DNA from: Elymus sibiricus
Lineage: Eukaryota > Streptophyta > Magnoliopsida > Poales > Poaceae
Length of the DNA: 64,000 nt
Direction: 5' to 3'
Assembly (NCBI GenBank): GCA_039707655.1
Contig: CM077666.1
Location: 401,283,886-401,347,885, forward strand
Shown here: positions 11,990 to 23,411 of the stretch, piece after piece
Layout: every line of letters begins with the position of its first letter
Numbering within the stretch: the stretch's first letter is position 1
Made by a program: the position numbers and the translations under genes
Notes under the pieces: model-generated
The model's input: only the letters and a program-made list of their open reading frames with translations
Databases searched by the model: none
Told to the model about the DNA's origin: nothing

Positions 11990-12770
11990 CAGTGGCCCAT
12001 TTAGGTTATAAAGGCCGGCCCGTTTGACTTGGTCAAAAGTTAACGGGCCGGCCCATGGAAAGCCTGTTACCGGCCTGTTTGCATATAGCCCATTTACGGC
12101 TCGGGTACTCACGGCCCGTTATGGCCTTCCAAAATTTGGCCCAGTAGCGCCATGTGGGCCATGCCTTATGATTTCAGCTTGTTGTCACTTTCGGCCCATC
12201 TATTGCCCATGACGTCTTTCGGCCCATATTAGGCCTTTTGTTTCTCTGGGCCCATTGACGGCCCGTGGTGATTCTGGCCCATCATGAAAAGTAAACGGCT
12301 TTGAGCCCCTTCACGGCCCATGATTCAGTTGGGCCATTTCCAGCCCGTGTTTTCTTTCGGCCTTTTAAGGGCCCATAAAATCTTGGGCTCATTTCCAGCC
12401 CTCGATTACTTACGGTCCGTTACTGGCCTGTTATGCTAATGAGCCAGATTCAGCCCGTGGTTATAATCGGCCCGTTTGTGGTCTGTTAACCCATTGGGCC
12501 ATTTTCAGCCCGTCATGTATTCCGGCCCATTAACGACCCATTATGACTGTCGATAGAATTAAACCTGTGATGACTTTTGGCCTGTTAATGGCCCGTTATG
12601 CTACGGGCCCTTAAACGGACCATTCCCACTATGGCCCATTTACGGCCCATAATGCGGTCCGCTTTTGGCCCACGGATCCTACGGCCCGTAGATGGCCCTT
12701 GGGCACTACAGCAGGTAGCAGGCCCATGGTTACCACGGGCCGTATGTGGCCCATGGTTATTGCAGCCACT
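11990..12770. repeat. GGCCCA/GGCCCGTTA subterminal array
   Basis: Dozens of short copies of GGCCCATT, CGGCCCGTTA and complements occur at about 20-40 bp spacing over roughly 780 bp. This is not a CRISPR array: units are about 8-10 bp, spacing is irregular and copies occur in both orientations. It fits the cis-acting region of element C. Confidence 0.75.
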
Positions 12771-13041
12771 AACAAACTGAGGAAAAAGATGACTACGAGG
12801 AAATAAATAAGCAAGCAACTAACGCTTGGCTATTACGGCGATTGCACAGATTACATCCACTGGGCATCAAAGTTCGCCACCCGTGCAAATATAGGGAACA
12901 CCCTACACTACACAAAAATAGCTTGCTATTTTCTTCAGCCGGTTGCTGCCCATTAAGAACAAATTTTGTATCGCAACAAAACAAATTACAGCCATATAAC
13001 AAAAGGAGGGTTGGCATAAAAGTAAATGCACCATCAGAAGT

Positions 13042-16000
13042 TCAGAAGCTGGGATGATTTGACCTGACTGGTATATTTTCATGTTGTAGTGTCTGATGGA
13101 GCACAATAAACTTCGCTGTCATTTCTCCTAGGCTCGTGAACAACATATCAAATGTCTGATAGTCTGGTTTCAAAACCATGCATATCTTGACGACATCGAA
13201 CAATGGCTGTTCTTGTTTCACAAATGTCTCTGTTAGGGATTGGACTTGTGTCTGGAGCGCAGATGTATCATTCTGTCGAGCTTGCAGATCTTGTTCCGGA
13301 GGCAGTTTGGACAAGGTTGCCTTAGCAACCAACCCAGTATTACGCAGGAAGGTGCTTTTGGCACTATTAGTGGAGAGATACTGACCCACTGCAGCAAGAG
13401 GTGACATTGTGGTTATGGTTGCCTCATCACCTTCAGGAAGTTGTGGCGGTTCCACCATTTGTTCCATAGCTTGCTGAAAAGTTGATATTGTACATTAGTT
13501 GTACCAAAACAGAAGTTATTAATGAGGCAACAAAGCCAAACAGAATAGCTTTGGTTTATATACAGAACTTATTTTGGTGAACCCGTGTAAAATATTAGTT
13601 GTATTTTACTGCAAAGTGCATAATAAAACCAGGTTCCAAACGTATGACCATATACCATGGCTAATCTATTGTCTATTTCTTCACATTGTATTGACAGCCA
13701 AGATAAAGATACAAAGTTTATAATACGGTGAGCATAGTATGACATCATTCATATCACAAAACTACTGAGACCAGACAAACAGGCAATTGTAACATTGTGT
13801 GCAGCACGGAACTAGATTGCAGATCAAGAGCAAAGGAACATCGTTCCTCTCTTTTAAACCTTGTAAAGTGCAATGATACATTTAGACAACTGTGTATAAA
13901 ATTGAAAAAAGTAATAGACATTGGCTGCAAACCATGCAGCTCAATGCACCACAAGTCAGAGTAACCAGTATTTCAAAGGGCTTGAGGATTAAGGATTTAC
14001 TATAGTGTCTTTGACTGGTGTAGTCACGCCCTTCGTCTTGCTGGTGTGACAGTCCTTGAAGATTTCCACCGCATTTGGTTCAGGTTCTTTTTGGTCCTTA
14101 CGGGCTTTCCTCTACATTTGGAACAAGTCAATATAGATCTGATAATATGGCACAACCAAAAGAGTGAAACAACAGCTAGTTACCAGAGCCTCACAGTGTG
14201 CAATAAAGCTACGAGATCCTGTCGTCTGGTGGAATTTCACTTTCATACGGTTGGCCTTGTTCTTTGAACACTTCACCTAGAAGAAGATAGATTTGTGAGG
14301 GACATGCGTAAATAGGAGTTCAACATGTGATATGATCACATCTATATAACATACTTGATACTTTGGATCAGACCAGTGTTTAACAAGGGTTGTCCAGTCT
14401 TCATCCGTTATATTTTCTACTGGAGATGTTTGGGAAAGTTCATTGTTAGCCTTGCCTTCAAAGTGAGTTTTCCTCAAATTATACTGATACTGTCGTAGAG
14501 CAGACTTGAAAACATGAGTGCATGCTTGTCTGGTTGCATCATCTTGCGGATCCAACTTGAACCTCATATGTTCAAAATTATAGGAGTCTCATTACCAGCA
14601 ACCTAGAAAGTATGGGACAGAGCTAGACGATATTACTAAGTTCCATAAATAACCATACTTACAGATAAATGGTCGAGGAAGGTGTTAAACTGGATTTCGT
14701 CTTTGTCATTCCTGTACTGAATCCATGTTGGGAGGATACGTGCATGACACCTAACAACAACGGCTGCCCCTAATACTAACTTGGCTGACTCTGTAGCATC
14801 ACGTGGCCTTTTTAACCTGTCGAGCATTATCACTGATGTATGTTTCCTCTTGCGCCTAGGTGCTAGTTCAACAACGAACATGGGAAGTGTTAGTGTACAT
14901 CAAACTGTGAGACTACATATAAAGAAGCATGCAACTGTAACTTGACTCGATCAACTACCGTCTTGGTGTTGAAGCTCACAAGGTTCATCTGATCTTGCCA
15001 AGTCCTCTTGTGCCAAGAGTGCTTCGAAAGTAGTGTCAGGTGGCAAAGGAGCTTGGGAACTTGCCGCTAGCAGAGTTAACGAATGACTAAGTCGTGCACA
15101 TGTTGGTACTGCGGAAGAAAGTGTTGCAACCACTAGGGCTGTCGTTGCATTTTAGTTCGTTTGTCTTTGGTACGTTTTGCAGGTGGTGTAGCAGGGGATA
15201 CTGTGTTTGTACATTTATCTGGTGGACTTCGACCTTCTCTTGCACTATCAGCACCAGCAGAATCTGCAGAGCTGTTCCGCTTCCGTTTCCGTGCATCCCG
15301 AGTAGAACACCATCCCCTACCATTCTGTGTACCTTCCTCTCTTTTTTCCATGTCAAGTCAAACCACGTCAAAAAGGAATAAAAATTTAGTTCTTTAGAAC
15401 TAATTGATGTGTGATTCAGACGAACTAAACTTTGATGTTAGACAACCACGTGATAGGAGGATGTAATATGTACGAAAAACAGGACGACATGAGATAATCA
15501 GACCTATGATGCGTAAACTAACCAGAAGGCATTTCAATAAATTAGAAGCAATGCAATGGAAGCTAGACACCATATGAAAGATGCTACAAAGATCACTCTG
15601 CCAAGTTAATAGTGTCTCGTTATAAGTGGCATTTAAACAAATGTCAAGCAGTACAAGCAATAAATCATATGCAAGATCCAAACAATATCACACTACCAAG
15701 TTAAAGGTGTCTCATCATAAGTGATTGATGCAGGAAAGACACGAACAGTACTTCGATGTTAGAACATGTAATAGAAAGATGTAGTATATGCAAAAAAGGA
15801 AGACATGGCATGTTAACATGTATAATGTGTAAACTAAGCAGATGCAATTTAATCAAATTAGAAGCAATACAAGCTAGACACCATATGCAACATGCAAGCA
15901 AATATCACACTGCCAAGCTAGAGAAAGAACCTGGGATGCTGGAGTAGGGTTGTTGGGCACATCATATTTACTTGGAACTTCTACTGCACTAGCAGTAGTA

Positions 16001-16110
16001 GCAGAATCTCTAGGGAGCCTCCTTACCGGTGGCGCCAGATGACCGCCATCAGCCCCTGCCTTACTTTTTTTCCTTCCTCTCTCTTATTTTTTTGCCTTGT
16101 CAAGTCAAAC
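13042..16110 (-). pseudogene. CACTA-associated Transposase_24 (Ptta/En/Spm-type) gene, multi-exon
   Basis: Exons deduced from splice sites and coding signal on the minus strand: about 16107-15932 (basic, one internal TAA), 15351-14959 (frameshifted; Lys/Arg-rich then Ala/Ser/Leu-rich), about 14866-14663, about 14590-14355, 14276-14184, 14111-14001 and 13473-13042. Donors GTATGT at 14354, GTAACT at 14183 and GTAAAT at 14000, and acceptors CTTCTAG, AAATGTAG and CTTTTCAG, frame the last exons well. The segment NRMKVKFHQTTGSRSF plus the later EPNAVEIFKDCHTSK match the conserved core of plant Transposase_24 proteins, a second gene carried by many CACTA elements. Role: probably a DNA-binding accessory protein (inference). 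The 5' end is lost at the 16502 junction. Confidence 0.7.
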
Positions 16111-16502
16111 CTACAAGAAAAATGAATAAAATTCACTGTTCAGAACACATTGATGCATGATGCTGACGAACACTACTTTCATGTATGGCGAACGCATGAT
16201 AGGAGGATTGAATATCTAAGAAAAAAGGACAACATTGCATATTCACACCTATGATGTGTAAACTAAGCAGCAGGCATTTCAACAAATTAGAAGCACTGAA
16301 AGCTAGACACCGTATGAAAGATGCAACGAATGTCACTCTACCGAGTTAAAACAGTCTCGTCATAAGTGCCATTTCAACAAATTAGAAGCAGTACAAGCTA
16401 GAAAACAATGCGAGATGCCACCTATATCACACTCCCAAGTTAAATGTGTCTTATGATAAGTGATTGTTGCAGGTTACACAACAGTATTACTTTGATGTAA
16501 GA
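15400..16502. repeat. Tandem intronic repeats of element C
   Basis: A unit of about 300-350 bp recurs from 15410, 15735, 16130 and, cut short, 16481. Each copy has a TTTGATGTTAGA-like start, then GTGTAAACTAAGCAG, AATTAGAAGCA and CACACTGCCAAG. The copies lie in introns between similar basic exons, so exon-intron units seem to have been duplicated together. The fourth copy is truncated after its first about 20 bases at the junction with element D. Confidence 0.65.
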
Positions 16503-16509
16503 ACGGGCC

Positions 16510-18209
16510 TGGGCGGCGAGCTCCAGCGAGGCGACGAGCGGCGCCCTCCGTAGCGAACTGGACGCGGCGGTGGACTCCCTGCGGTTGCAGATCGCTAACC
16601 ACCGCGGCAGTGGTAGAGCTTCGCCCAGGTGGAGAGCGGCCGGCTGCAGCAGCTGGAGCAGACCTTCGCGGTAAGTTCGCCTGTCCTTCGTGTTTTCTTA
16701 CGTCTCGTTTTCTTCTTTGCTTTTCTTGACCGGCTTGGTCGCTTTCCAGTTGGGGCGCGTCAGCGCACCCACTAGTTGTAGCCCCCGAGGCCCGGGCCGG
16801 CTGCGCAGCAGGCGGGTCGGGCCTACTCACGCGTTTGTGTGCTAACTTTTCTTTCCTCTTAGTCCATCTACGACTAGCGGGTGGCGGCGTACAACCGTCT
16901 CCTCGGCCGGTACCGCACGGCCAGGGACCAGCTGGCGGCCAAGGAGGGGGAGCTTTGCCCGGCCAGAGGTACTTTTTTGAACTTTTTCTTGCGTTCCTCC
17001 AGTGGGGGCACGCCAGCGCTCCCACTGAGTGTAGCCCCCGAGATTCGGGCCGGTTGCGCAGCAGCCGGGTCGGAATCTTCTTTGCTTCTCATTTTGCTTT
17101 TTCGTCCGGCGTCTGACCGGGATCCGGATCCGGATGCGTAGCCGCCCCCGTCGACCCGGCGGAGATGGAGGGGCTCTGGTGCCAAGTGGCGGAAGCCGAC
17201 CAGCTCCGTGATCAGGCGGTCGCCGAGCGCAGCCGGCTGTAGGAGGAGGCGGTGTGGGCGGTCCGAGAGAGGGACGAGGCAGCCGCCGCCCACATGGCCG
17301 GCTCGCCGAGGAGCGCCGTCAGGCGGCGGCGCGACAGGAGGACGAGACGAAGAAGGCCACTGAGGAGGTCGCCCAGCTCAAGGCGGACCGTGACCGCAGC
17401 GCCAACGCGCTGGCGGCGAGGGAGCGGGAGGCACTGCAGTAGGCGCTGTACATCGATGAGCTCCTCACGCGTCAGCGTCTTTTACTTGTGTCTTTTGCTT
17501 CTTTCTGTTTTCCGCCCTTTGGCGTCTTGGTCAATGTTCTTCCCCTTCTTTTCCAGGGGTCTTCCCCGAGACCCAAGGGTCGGCCGAGGCGGCGGTAAAC
17601 ACCCACCGGCAGGAGCAGGTGGCCGCGGGGGGCGCCATCTAGGAGTACGCCGCCTGGTCGGTGGCGGAGATCACCGTGGCCGCCAAGGCCCGCTTAGAGG
17701 CGGTGGATCGCGACATGAACTGGCTCTTCAAAGCCGGTTTGTCGATGGCGGCCGCCCTCTGGCCGGGTGCAGTGGTGCCGACCACCGTGAGCCGGCTGGC
17801 GCATTGGTTGGAGGCCGGCGCGGCGCGTCTTGGCACGTGGAGGGCATCCGCGGCCCAAGCCGGCGCGGAGATGGCGCTTGGGCTCGTGGTGTCCTGGTAC
17901 CCGGGCATCCGCCTAGACCGGCTGCAGGCGCGGCGGGTTGGGGCAGAGGCGGACCTGGTGGAGGGAGCGACGCCGATTGCTGTGCGGGCCAGCGACATCG
18001 CGTCGTTCACCCCGCACGGTGAGTTCGTGCCAGAGCGGGCGCCGAATGGGACGGAGCTACCCGCCGACGACTTCGGTTTGGCGCTCGAGGACCCGGAGGG
18101 GAGCTCGGTCGAGACGGGAGCCAGCGCGGATGACGACGCCACCGACTTGGAAGACACCGCCACCACGGAGGATCCGGCGCTGAGCGACACCGACGAGGCC
18201 GCCGCCTAG
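16510..18209 (+). pseudogene. Antisense additional ORF of element D, spliced, N-terminus missing
   Basis: Coding exons with GT-AG introns lie on the strand opposite to gag-pol, between integrase and the lost 3' LTR. Exon ends: donor GTAAGT at about 16671, acceptor CTCTTAG at about 16862; donor GTACTT at about 16970, acceptor near 17140; a further exon to about 17450; acceptor TTTCCAG at 17556; last exon to the TAG at 18209. The early exons are Ala, Arg, Glu and Leu-rich with heptad-like spacing (coiled-coil-like). The last encodes about 180 residues with Trp-rich N-terminal and acidic Ser/Thr/Asp C-terminal parts. Several in-frame TAG codons (for example 17640) fit CAG changes. Such ORFs are annotated in grasses as 'putative gypsy type transposon' proteins; function unknown. 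Confidence 0.65.
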
Positions 18210-19153
18210 GGTGTTTTAGTTTTCCTGTATCTATTTCTTTTAAACTTGAAACTTTTGTTAGCTGGCAGATCCACCCACTGGGGGTGTGAGTTTATTTTAA
18301 TGAACTACTGGCCACGGGCCTTGCTGTATATATAGATGCATGTTTGCTTTCTTGTATGCTTGTCCCTGCCGTCTGGCGGTTGCACTCTTGTTCTTTTCCC
18401 CAAGCCGTCTTCCTGTCCTCTCCCTTTTTCGCCCTTCTCCCTGCCAGCCGGACAGCCGGGGGCCGGTCTGTAGCTGGGACGGGGAGCCGGACTTTGAAAG
18501 AGAGCGAGCGGTACTTAGGCCTTAGGATTTTGAACGCGAGCGAAATACCCACTGGGCCGGCTGGCTGCGGGCGGCGAAGCCGGTCGGAGCACAGCCGGTC
18601 TGTGCGGCGGAGAATGAAAGAGGAGAAGAGCTGGGTTGGCCAAGCCGGACGTTCATACTTAGCCGTTTTTCACGTTGGGATGCTTTCGGCCTTTGGCTCT
18701 TGGCAGCCTGGACAGCCGGGGGCCGGTCTGTGGCTTATGGCAGAGAGAGGGCCTCGGCGGTGCGCATGTTACTGGCCGGATTGAGGAGAACGCGGCGCGG
18801 GCTAGCCGGCGAGCCCCCGAGCCGGCCGTGCCGACCTGGCGGGAGGGAGGCGAATGCGGTAAAGTGCGCATGAACTTGATAGAGATGAAAAGGTAGCCCC
18901 CAAGTGTCGTTCGGGGGACCTGCTGCTTTCATTAACTTCCTAAAGGGGTAGTGATACATACATACATGGTTCAACTGTAAAACGGACGGAGGAGCTCCGC
19001 GTTCCAGGGGCGTTCTGTCTCTTCACCGGAGGCGTCTCTCTTGCGCTTGTTTTGCTTTTGCGCATCGATGAGGTAGTAAGCGTTGTTGCTCAGGGCCTTG
19101 CTGATGATGAAGGGGCCCTCCCATGGGGAGGACAGCTTGTGCTGGCCGACTAT
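18210..19153. other. Spacer between antisense ORF and integrase of element D
   Basis: No coding frame is supported. The stretch holds the 3' untranslated tail of the plus-strand ORF and the region downstream of integrase on the minus strand. The phrase TGGACAGCCGGGGGCCGGTCTGT recurs with small changes (about 18450 and 18710), a short internal duplication. Confidence 0.4.
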
Positions 19154-20089
19154 TCATTGGATCAGCCGGAGTACGAGGTCGCCCTCGCGGAAATCGAGGG
19201 GCTTAATCTTCTTGCTGTGGTAGTGGCGTAGGTTCTGTTGGTAGATGGCCGACTGGCTGAGGGCCAGCAGGCGCGCCTCCTCTAACAGGTCGACGCCGTC
19301 TTCGCGTGCCGCTTGGGCCTCCACTTCCGTGTACAGGGTGACCCGAGGCGAGTCGAACTCGAGATCCGCACGGATGACCGCCTCGGCCCCGTAGACAAGG
19401 AAGAACAGGGTGAAGCCGGTTGAGCGGTTGGGGGTGGTCCGTAGACTCCATAGGACGGCCGGCAGCTCGTCGATCCAGCTGCCGGGTGATCGCACAAGCG
19501 GCTCGACGAGTCGCGGCTTGATGCCGGCCAAAATGAGGCCATTTGCCCGCTCTGCCTGGCCGTTGGACTGAGGATGTGCGACGAAGGCCAGGTCAAGCTG
19601 GATGCCGGAGACGGAGCAGTAGCGCGCCAGCGCGCCTTTGGAGAAGTTGGTGCCGTTGTCGATGATGATGCTGTTGGGGACGCCGTAGCGGACAGCGATG
19701 TCTTTGATGAACTTGACAGCTGTGGGGCCGTCGAGTTTCTTGATCGGCCTTGTCTCGATCCACTTGGTGAACTTGTCGATGGCCACCAGAAGGTGCGTCA
19801 TGCCGCCACGAGCGGTTTTGAAGGGTCCCACCATGTCGAGGCCCCAAACGGCAAAGGGCCACGCGATGGGGATGGTTTGGAGAGCCGCAGTCGGTTGGTG
19901 GCTCTGGGGCCTTAAGTGCTGGAAGCCCTTGCATTTGAGGACCAGCTCCTCGGCGTCCTTGAGCGCAGTTGGCCAGTAGAAGCGGTGGCGGAATGCTTTG
20001 GCCACCAGAGACCGGGAGGCGGCGTGGTGCCCGCACTCGCCCTGGTGGATGTCGAGCAGGATCTCGAGCCCCCTGGCCGTCTCGATGCA
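19154..20089 (-). pseudogene. Integrase of element D
   Basis: The integrase inserts element cDNA into the genome. The frame shows the end of the HHCC finger (C-K-G-F-Q region), a GLDMVGPF segment with the first catalytic Asp, IIIDNGTNF with the second Asp, and HPQSNGQAERAN with the catalytic Glu. The C-terminal part has GEDLVLR-like residues and ends at a stop at 19154. A TGA at 20090-20092, which fits a changed TGG codon, separates it from the upstream linker. There is no chromodomain, unlike element A, as expected for Tat elements. Confidence 0.88.
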
Positions 20090-20092
20090 TCA

Positions 20093-21006
20093 CTGGAAGA
20101 CGCCGGTTGTGCTGCGCTTGACGAGCTCGCGGTTGATGATGCTGTAGGCGGAGTTCCGGCGTTGCACTTGCCGAGCCTCGACCTCGTTCGCCGGTAGCTC
20201 GCTCGTTGCCAGGAAAGTGAGGATCGGTTGGGCCCAAGACGGCGCCTCCAGCATCGTGAGGACGGCTGCTTGCGCAGGTTCGGCCGGGTCGGGAGGCGGC
20301 GAGCTTGAGCCGGCAGCCCCCAGGGCTGGGTGAGGGGTGGCAGCCACCGGGATCGGGATGGCAGTCCCCGGGGTGGCGCTGGCAGTCCCCGAGCCGGAGG
20401 CGGCAGACCCCGGGGCCGGGACGGCAGTCCCCAAGCCAAAGCCGGCAGCCCCCGAGACGGAGGGAGGGACTGTTGGGTCAGCCGGGACGAAGACGGACTC
20501 TGAATCCGGAGACGGCTTGATGGACGGCTTGCGCAGGTGCTCGAGGGAGACTCCGGTTGGGATTGCTTGCTGACTGGAGCCGAGCTTGGCTAGAGTGTCC
20601 GCCGCCTCGTTCTTGTTTCGGGGGACGTGGAGGAACTCGCAGCTGTCGAAGCTGCCGGTCATCTGCTGGACATGTTGGAGTCTCTGGTGTCCCACTCGCC
20701 AGAGACCTGCTGGACCACCAGGTCGGAGTCGCCGAAGCGGAGGATACGTCGGATGACAATTTCTTTGGCCAGCTGGTGGCCGTGGACGATGGCTTCGTAC
20801 TCGGCGACGTTGTTGGAGGCGGCGAAATGGATTTGGAGCGCGTAGCGCAGCCGGTCGCCCTTGGGGGAGGAGAGCACGATGCCGGCTCCCAAGCCCGAGG
20901 CCATCTTCGAGCTTTCGAAGTGCATGCGCCAGTGTGTTGCATCAGGGGCCGGCGGCAAGTACTGGGTCTCTGCCCAATCGACGAGGAAGTCGGCCAACGC
21001 CTGCAA
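20093..21006 (-). pseudogene. Second (archaeal-type) RNase H and linker of element D
   Basis: From about 21006 the frame reads LADFLVDW, then a domain with FESSKMASGLGAGIVL, NVAEYEAIVHG and FGDSDLVVQQV. These match the extra RNase H of Tat/Ogre elements, where the Asp and Glu residues would bind metal. A frameshift near 20690 joins it to a second frame carrying VPRNKNEAADTLAKL, the end of the same domain. A low-complexity linker of Ala, Pro, Gly, Ser and Val follows before integrase (about 20290-20470). Confidence 0.8.
20285..20470. repeat. GGCAG(T/C)CCCCG minisatellite in pol linker of element D
   Basis: Copies of GGCAGTCCCCGGGG and variants recur about every 18-30 bp within the linker between the second RNase H and integrase. 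The encoded segment is Pro, Ala, Gly, Ser-rich. The array is in frame-tolerant, low-complexity coding DNA and likely expands and contracts. Confidence 0.6.
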
Positions 21007-21060
21007 CTTGATGGCAGTGCGAGGCTCGTAGAGGCTGGTGTGGCCGGCTAGCTCGATGGC

Positions 21061-22302
21061 TCATTTGGCAATCCGGCCAGAGGCGTCCCGGCATCCCATG
21101 ATCTCGCCGATGGGGGCCGTGCTCACCACGGTGATGGCGTGCTCCTGGAAGTACTGCTTCGGCTTCTTGGCGGCCAGGTACACGCCGTAGCACATCTTCT
21201 GGTAGTGGGGGTAGTTCTGCTTTGAGGTGGAGAGGACCTCGCTTAGGTAGTACACAGGGCGCTGGACCGGCTGTGCCTTCCCTTCCTCGGGGCGCTCTAC
21301 CACCAACACCATGCTGACCACGCAGGTGGCTGCCGCGATGTACATCAGGAGCGGCTCCTTCTTAGCCGGCGCGGCCAAGACGGGTGTGGTGGAGAGCATG
21401 CGCTTGAGGTCGCGAAAAGCTTCGTCCGCCTGGTCGGACCACTCGAACGGCGTCGTCTTCTTCATCAGCTGATATAGGGGCAGGGCCCTCTCCCCCCAGC
21501 CGGCTAACGAACCGACTGAGAGAGGCCAAACAGCCGGTGAACTTCTGGACATCGCACAGCCGAGCTGGCTTGCGCATGCGCTCGATGGCCTTGATCTTCT
21601 CCGGGTTGGCCTCAATACCGCGCTCCGAGACGAGGAAACCAAGGAGTTGGCCGGCTGGTACGCCAAAGACGCACTTTTCCGGGTTGAGCTTGATCTAGAA
21701 TTGGCGCAGATTGGCAAACGTTTCCTTGAGATCCTTGAGGAGGGTGAGGTGCTGCTTGGTCTTCACCACGATGTCGTCGACGTAGACGTGCACGTTGTGG
21801 CCGATTGCGGCAGGAGGCATTTTTGCATGCAGCGCTGGAAGGTGGCGCCGGCGTTCTTCAAGCCGAACGACATGGTGATGTAGCAATACGCCCCGAAGGG
21901 GGTGATGAAGGACGTCTTGAGGGCATCTGCCGGGTCCAGCTTAATCTGGTGGTAGCCGGAGTACGCGTCCAGGAAGGATAGGAGCTCGCAGCCGGCGGTG
22001 GAGTCGATGACTTGGTCGATCCGGGGTAGGGCAAACGGGTCCTTGGGGCAGGCCTTGTTTATGCTGGTGTAGTCGATACACAAGCGCCAAGTGCCGTTCT
22101 TCTTCAGGATGAGGACCGGATTGGCCAGCCACTCGGGGTGGAACACTTCCATGATGAACCCGGCTATGAGCAGCCGGGCGATCTCTTCGCCGATGGTTCT
22201 TTGCTTCTCCTCGGAGAAGCGGCGTAGCGGCTGCCGGACCGGCTTGGCATCCGGCCGTACGTGGAGTTTGTGCTCGGCGAACTTCCTTGAGACACCCGGC
22301 AT
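21061..22302 (-). pseudogene. Reverse transcriptase and RNase H of element D
   Basis: RT begins with a VRQPLRRFS segment and has LKKNGTWRLCIDY, ALPRIDQVID and FLDAYSGYHQI. A frameshift near 21830 shifts the catalytic VYVDDIVV box into another frame. A TAG at 21695-21697, in a context fitting a lost CAG, interrupts RT after the box. The thumb and RNase H follow (PFEWSDQADEAF, then the YYLSEVLS segment) up to a TGA at 21061, which fits a changed TGG. Another frameshift lies near 21490-21560. The protein cannot be made in one piece. Confidence 0.85.
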
Positions 22303-22442
22303 GTCTTTAGGGGACCATGCGAAGATATCTCGATTCTCATGGAGGAAGTCGACGAGCTCGCCTTCCTATTTGCTGTCGAGGCCGGAGCCCACGACGACGT
22401 ACTCGCTGGAGTTGGGGTTGGACGGGTCGAGTGAAACCTTCC

Positions 22443-23126
22443 TCATGCCCTTGGCCGGCTTGAAGGATCCATCATCGGCCGGCTGCTTGAGCTAAGCCGG
22501 CATGACAGGCTGCTCGCCAACCAGCGCGACAAGACGGTCGAACTGTCCCTCTCCTCGGCAATGACCAACGACTCGGCCAGCTTAGAGCCGGCTGTGGCGC
22601 ACTCCAGGGACTTCTTGTAGTCGTGGGTGATGGTGATGATGACCTTGGGACCTGGCAGCTTCATCTTGAGGTACACGTAGTGGGGGACCGCCATGAACTT
22701 GGCCATGGCGGGCCGGCCCAAAAGCGCGTGGTAGGGGCAGGCGAGGTTGACCACCTCGAACCAGATCGGCTCGCGGCGGAAGTGGGCGCTGGTGCCGAAC
22801 AGCACGTCCAGCCGCACCCGGCCGATGGGGGAGCACGAGGCGCCCGGTACGATGCCGTGGAACACCGTCTGCGTGGGCTGCAGCTGGCTCTCCTCGATGC
22901 CGAGCTTGACCATGGTGTCGCGGTAGAGGATGTTGATGCTGTTGCCGCCATCGATCAGCACCCGCGAAAAGTGGCAGGTGCGCTTCTCAGCGACGAAGGT
23001 GGGGTCGAGGACGAGCGCGTAGCCACCCGGCGTGGGCATCACAGCCGGGTGGTCCTCCTGGGTCCAGCTGACGCGACGGTCGGACCAGTGCATGTACTGG
23101 GGGACCGGGGGGACGACGGCGTTCAC
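22443..23126 (-). pseudogene. Protease region of element D
   Basis: The 227-residue frame carries LIDGGNSINILY, the aspartic protease active site with Gly-Gly, and later PYHALLGRPAMAKF, plus a PHYVYLKMKLPGPK segment. Its counterpart in element B has the same three landmarks. The frame ends at 22443 and continues toward RT in another frame, which suggests a further small indel at about 22440-22500. Confidence 0.82.
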
Positions 23127-23411
23127 CTCGTGCTGGTATTTGCGCTTGCTGTGCTTGTCGTCGCCTTCGCTGGCGAAGACGACGTAGGCCGCGTCCTGCT
23201 GAGGGTAGGGGTTGTTGGCGAGGGCGCCGGCTGCCGGAGGTGGCAGGGGAGGCGGCGGGAGCTACGGGTCGGGACCGGGCGATGGCGGTGGGAAATCACC
23301 ACGCATCATGCGCTGGGTGATGCTGCAGTTCCGGAGTGTGTGCGTGGATGGCTTCGCACCGCTGTGGTGCTTGCAGGGGGCGTCCAGCATCTGCTCGAAA
23401 GAGAATTTGGG

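Larger units (their letters stand above)
11555..16502 (-). mobile_element. Element C: CACTA (En/Spm) transposon, one end only
   Basis: The left terminus reads CACTACAAAAAAAACACTTC, the hallmark CACTA inverted-repeat start. Subterminal copies of CACTTCCGTGATGATA follow in both orientations (11568-11584 and, inverted, 11704-11720), then a GGCCC-rich array and a minus-strand transposon gene. No matching GTAGTG terminus is found on the right: sequence changes at about 16502 to element D, so the other end, including any TNP2 gene, is missing. A 3-bp target duplication cannot be tested. Confidence 0.85.

Noticed and set aside
11990..12770. Possible CRISPR-like array
   Set aside because: Units are only 8-10 bp, occur in both orientations with irregular spacing, and lie inside a CACTA element of a plant genome.
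14100..14120. In-frame TAG in the CACTA Transposase_24 gene as another premature stop
   Set aside because: The TAG is the end of a splice acceptor (AAATGTAG) before the exon starting at 14111, so it is intronic.
17254..18190. Minus-strand and alternate-frame ORFs over the antisense gene of element D
   Set aside because: They are GC-rich shadow frames; the plus-strand frame has splice sites and coherent composition.
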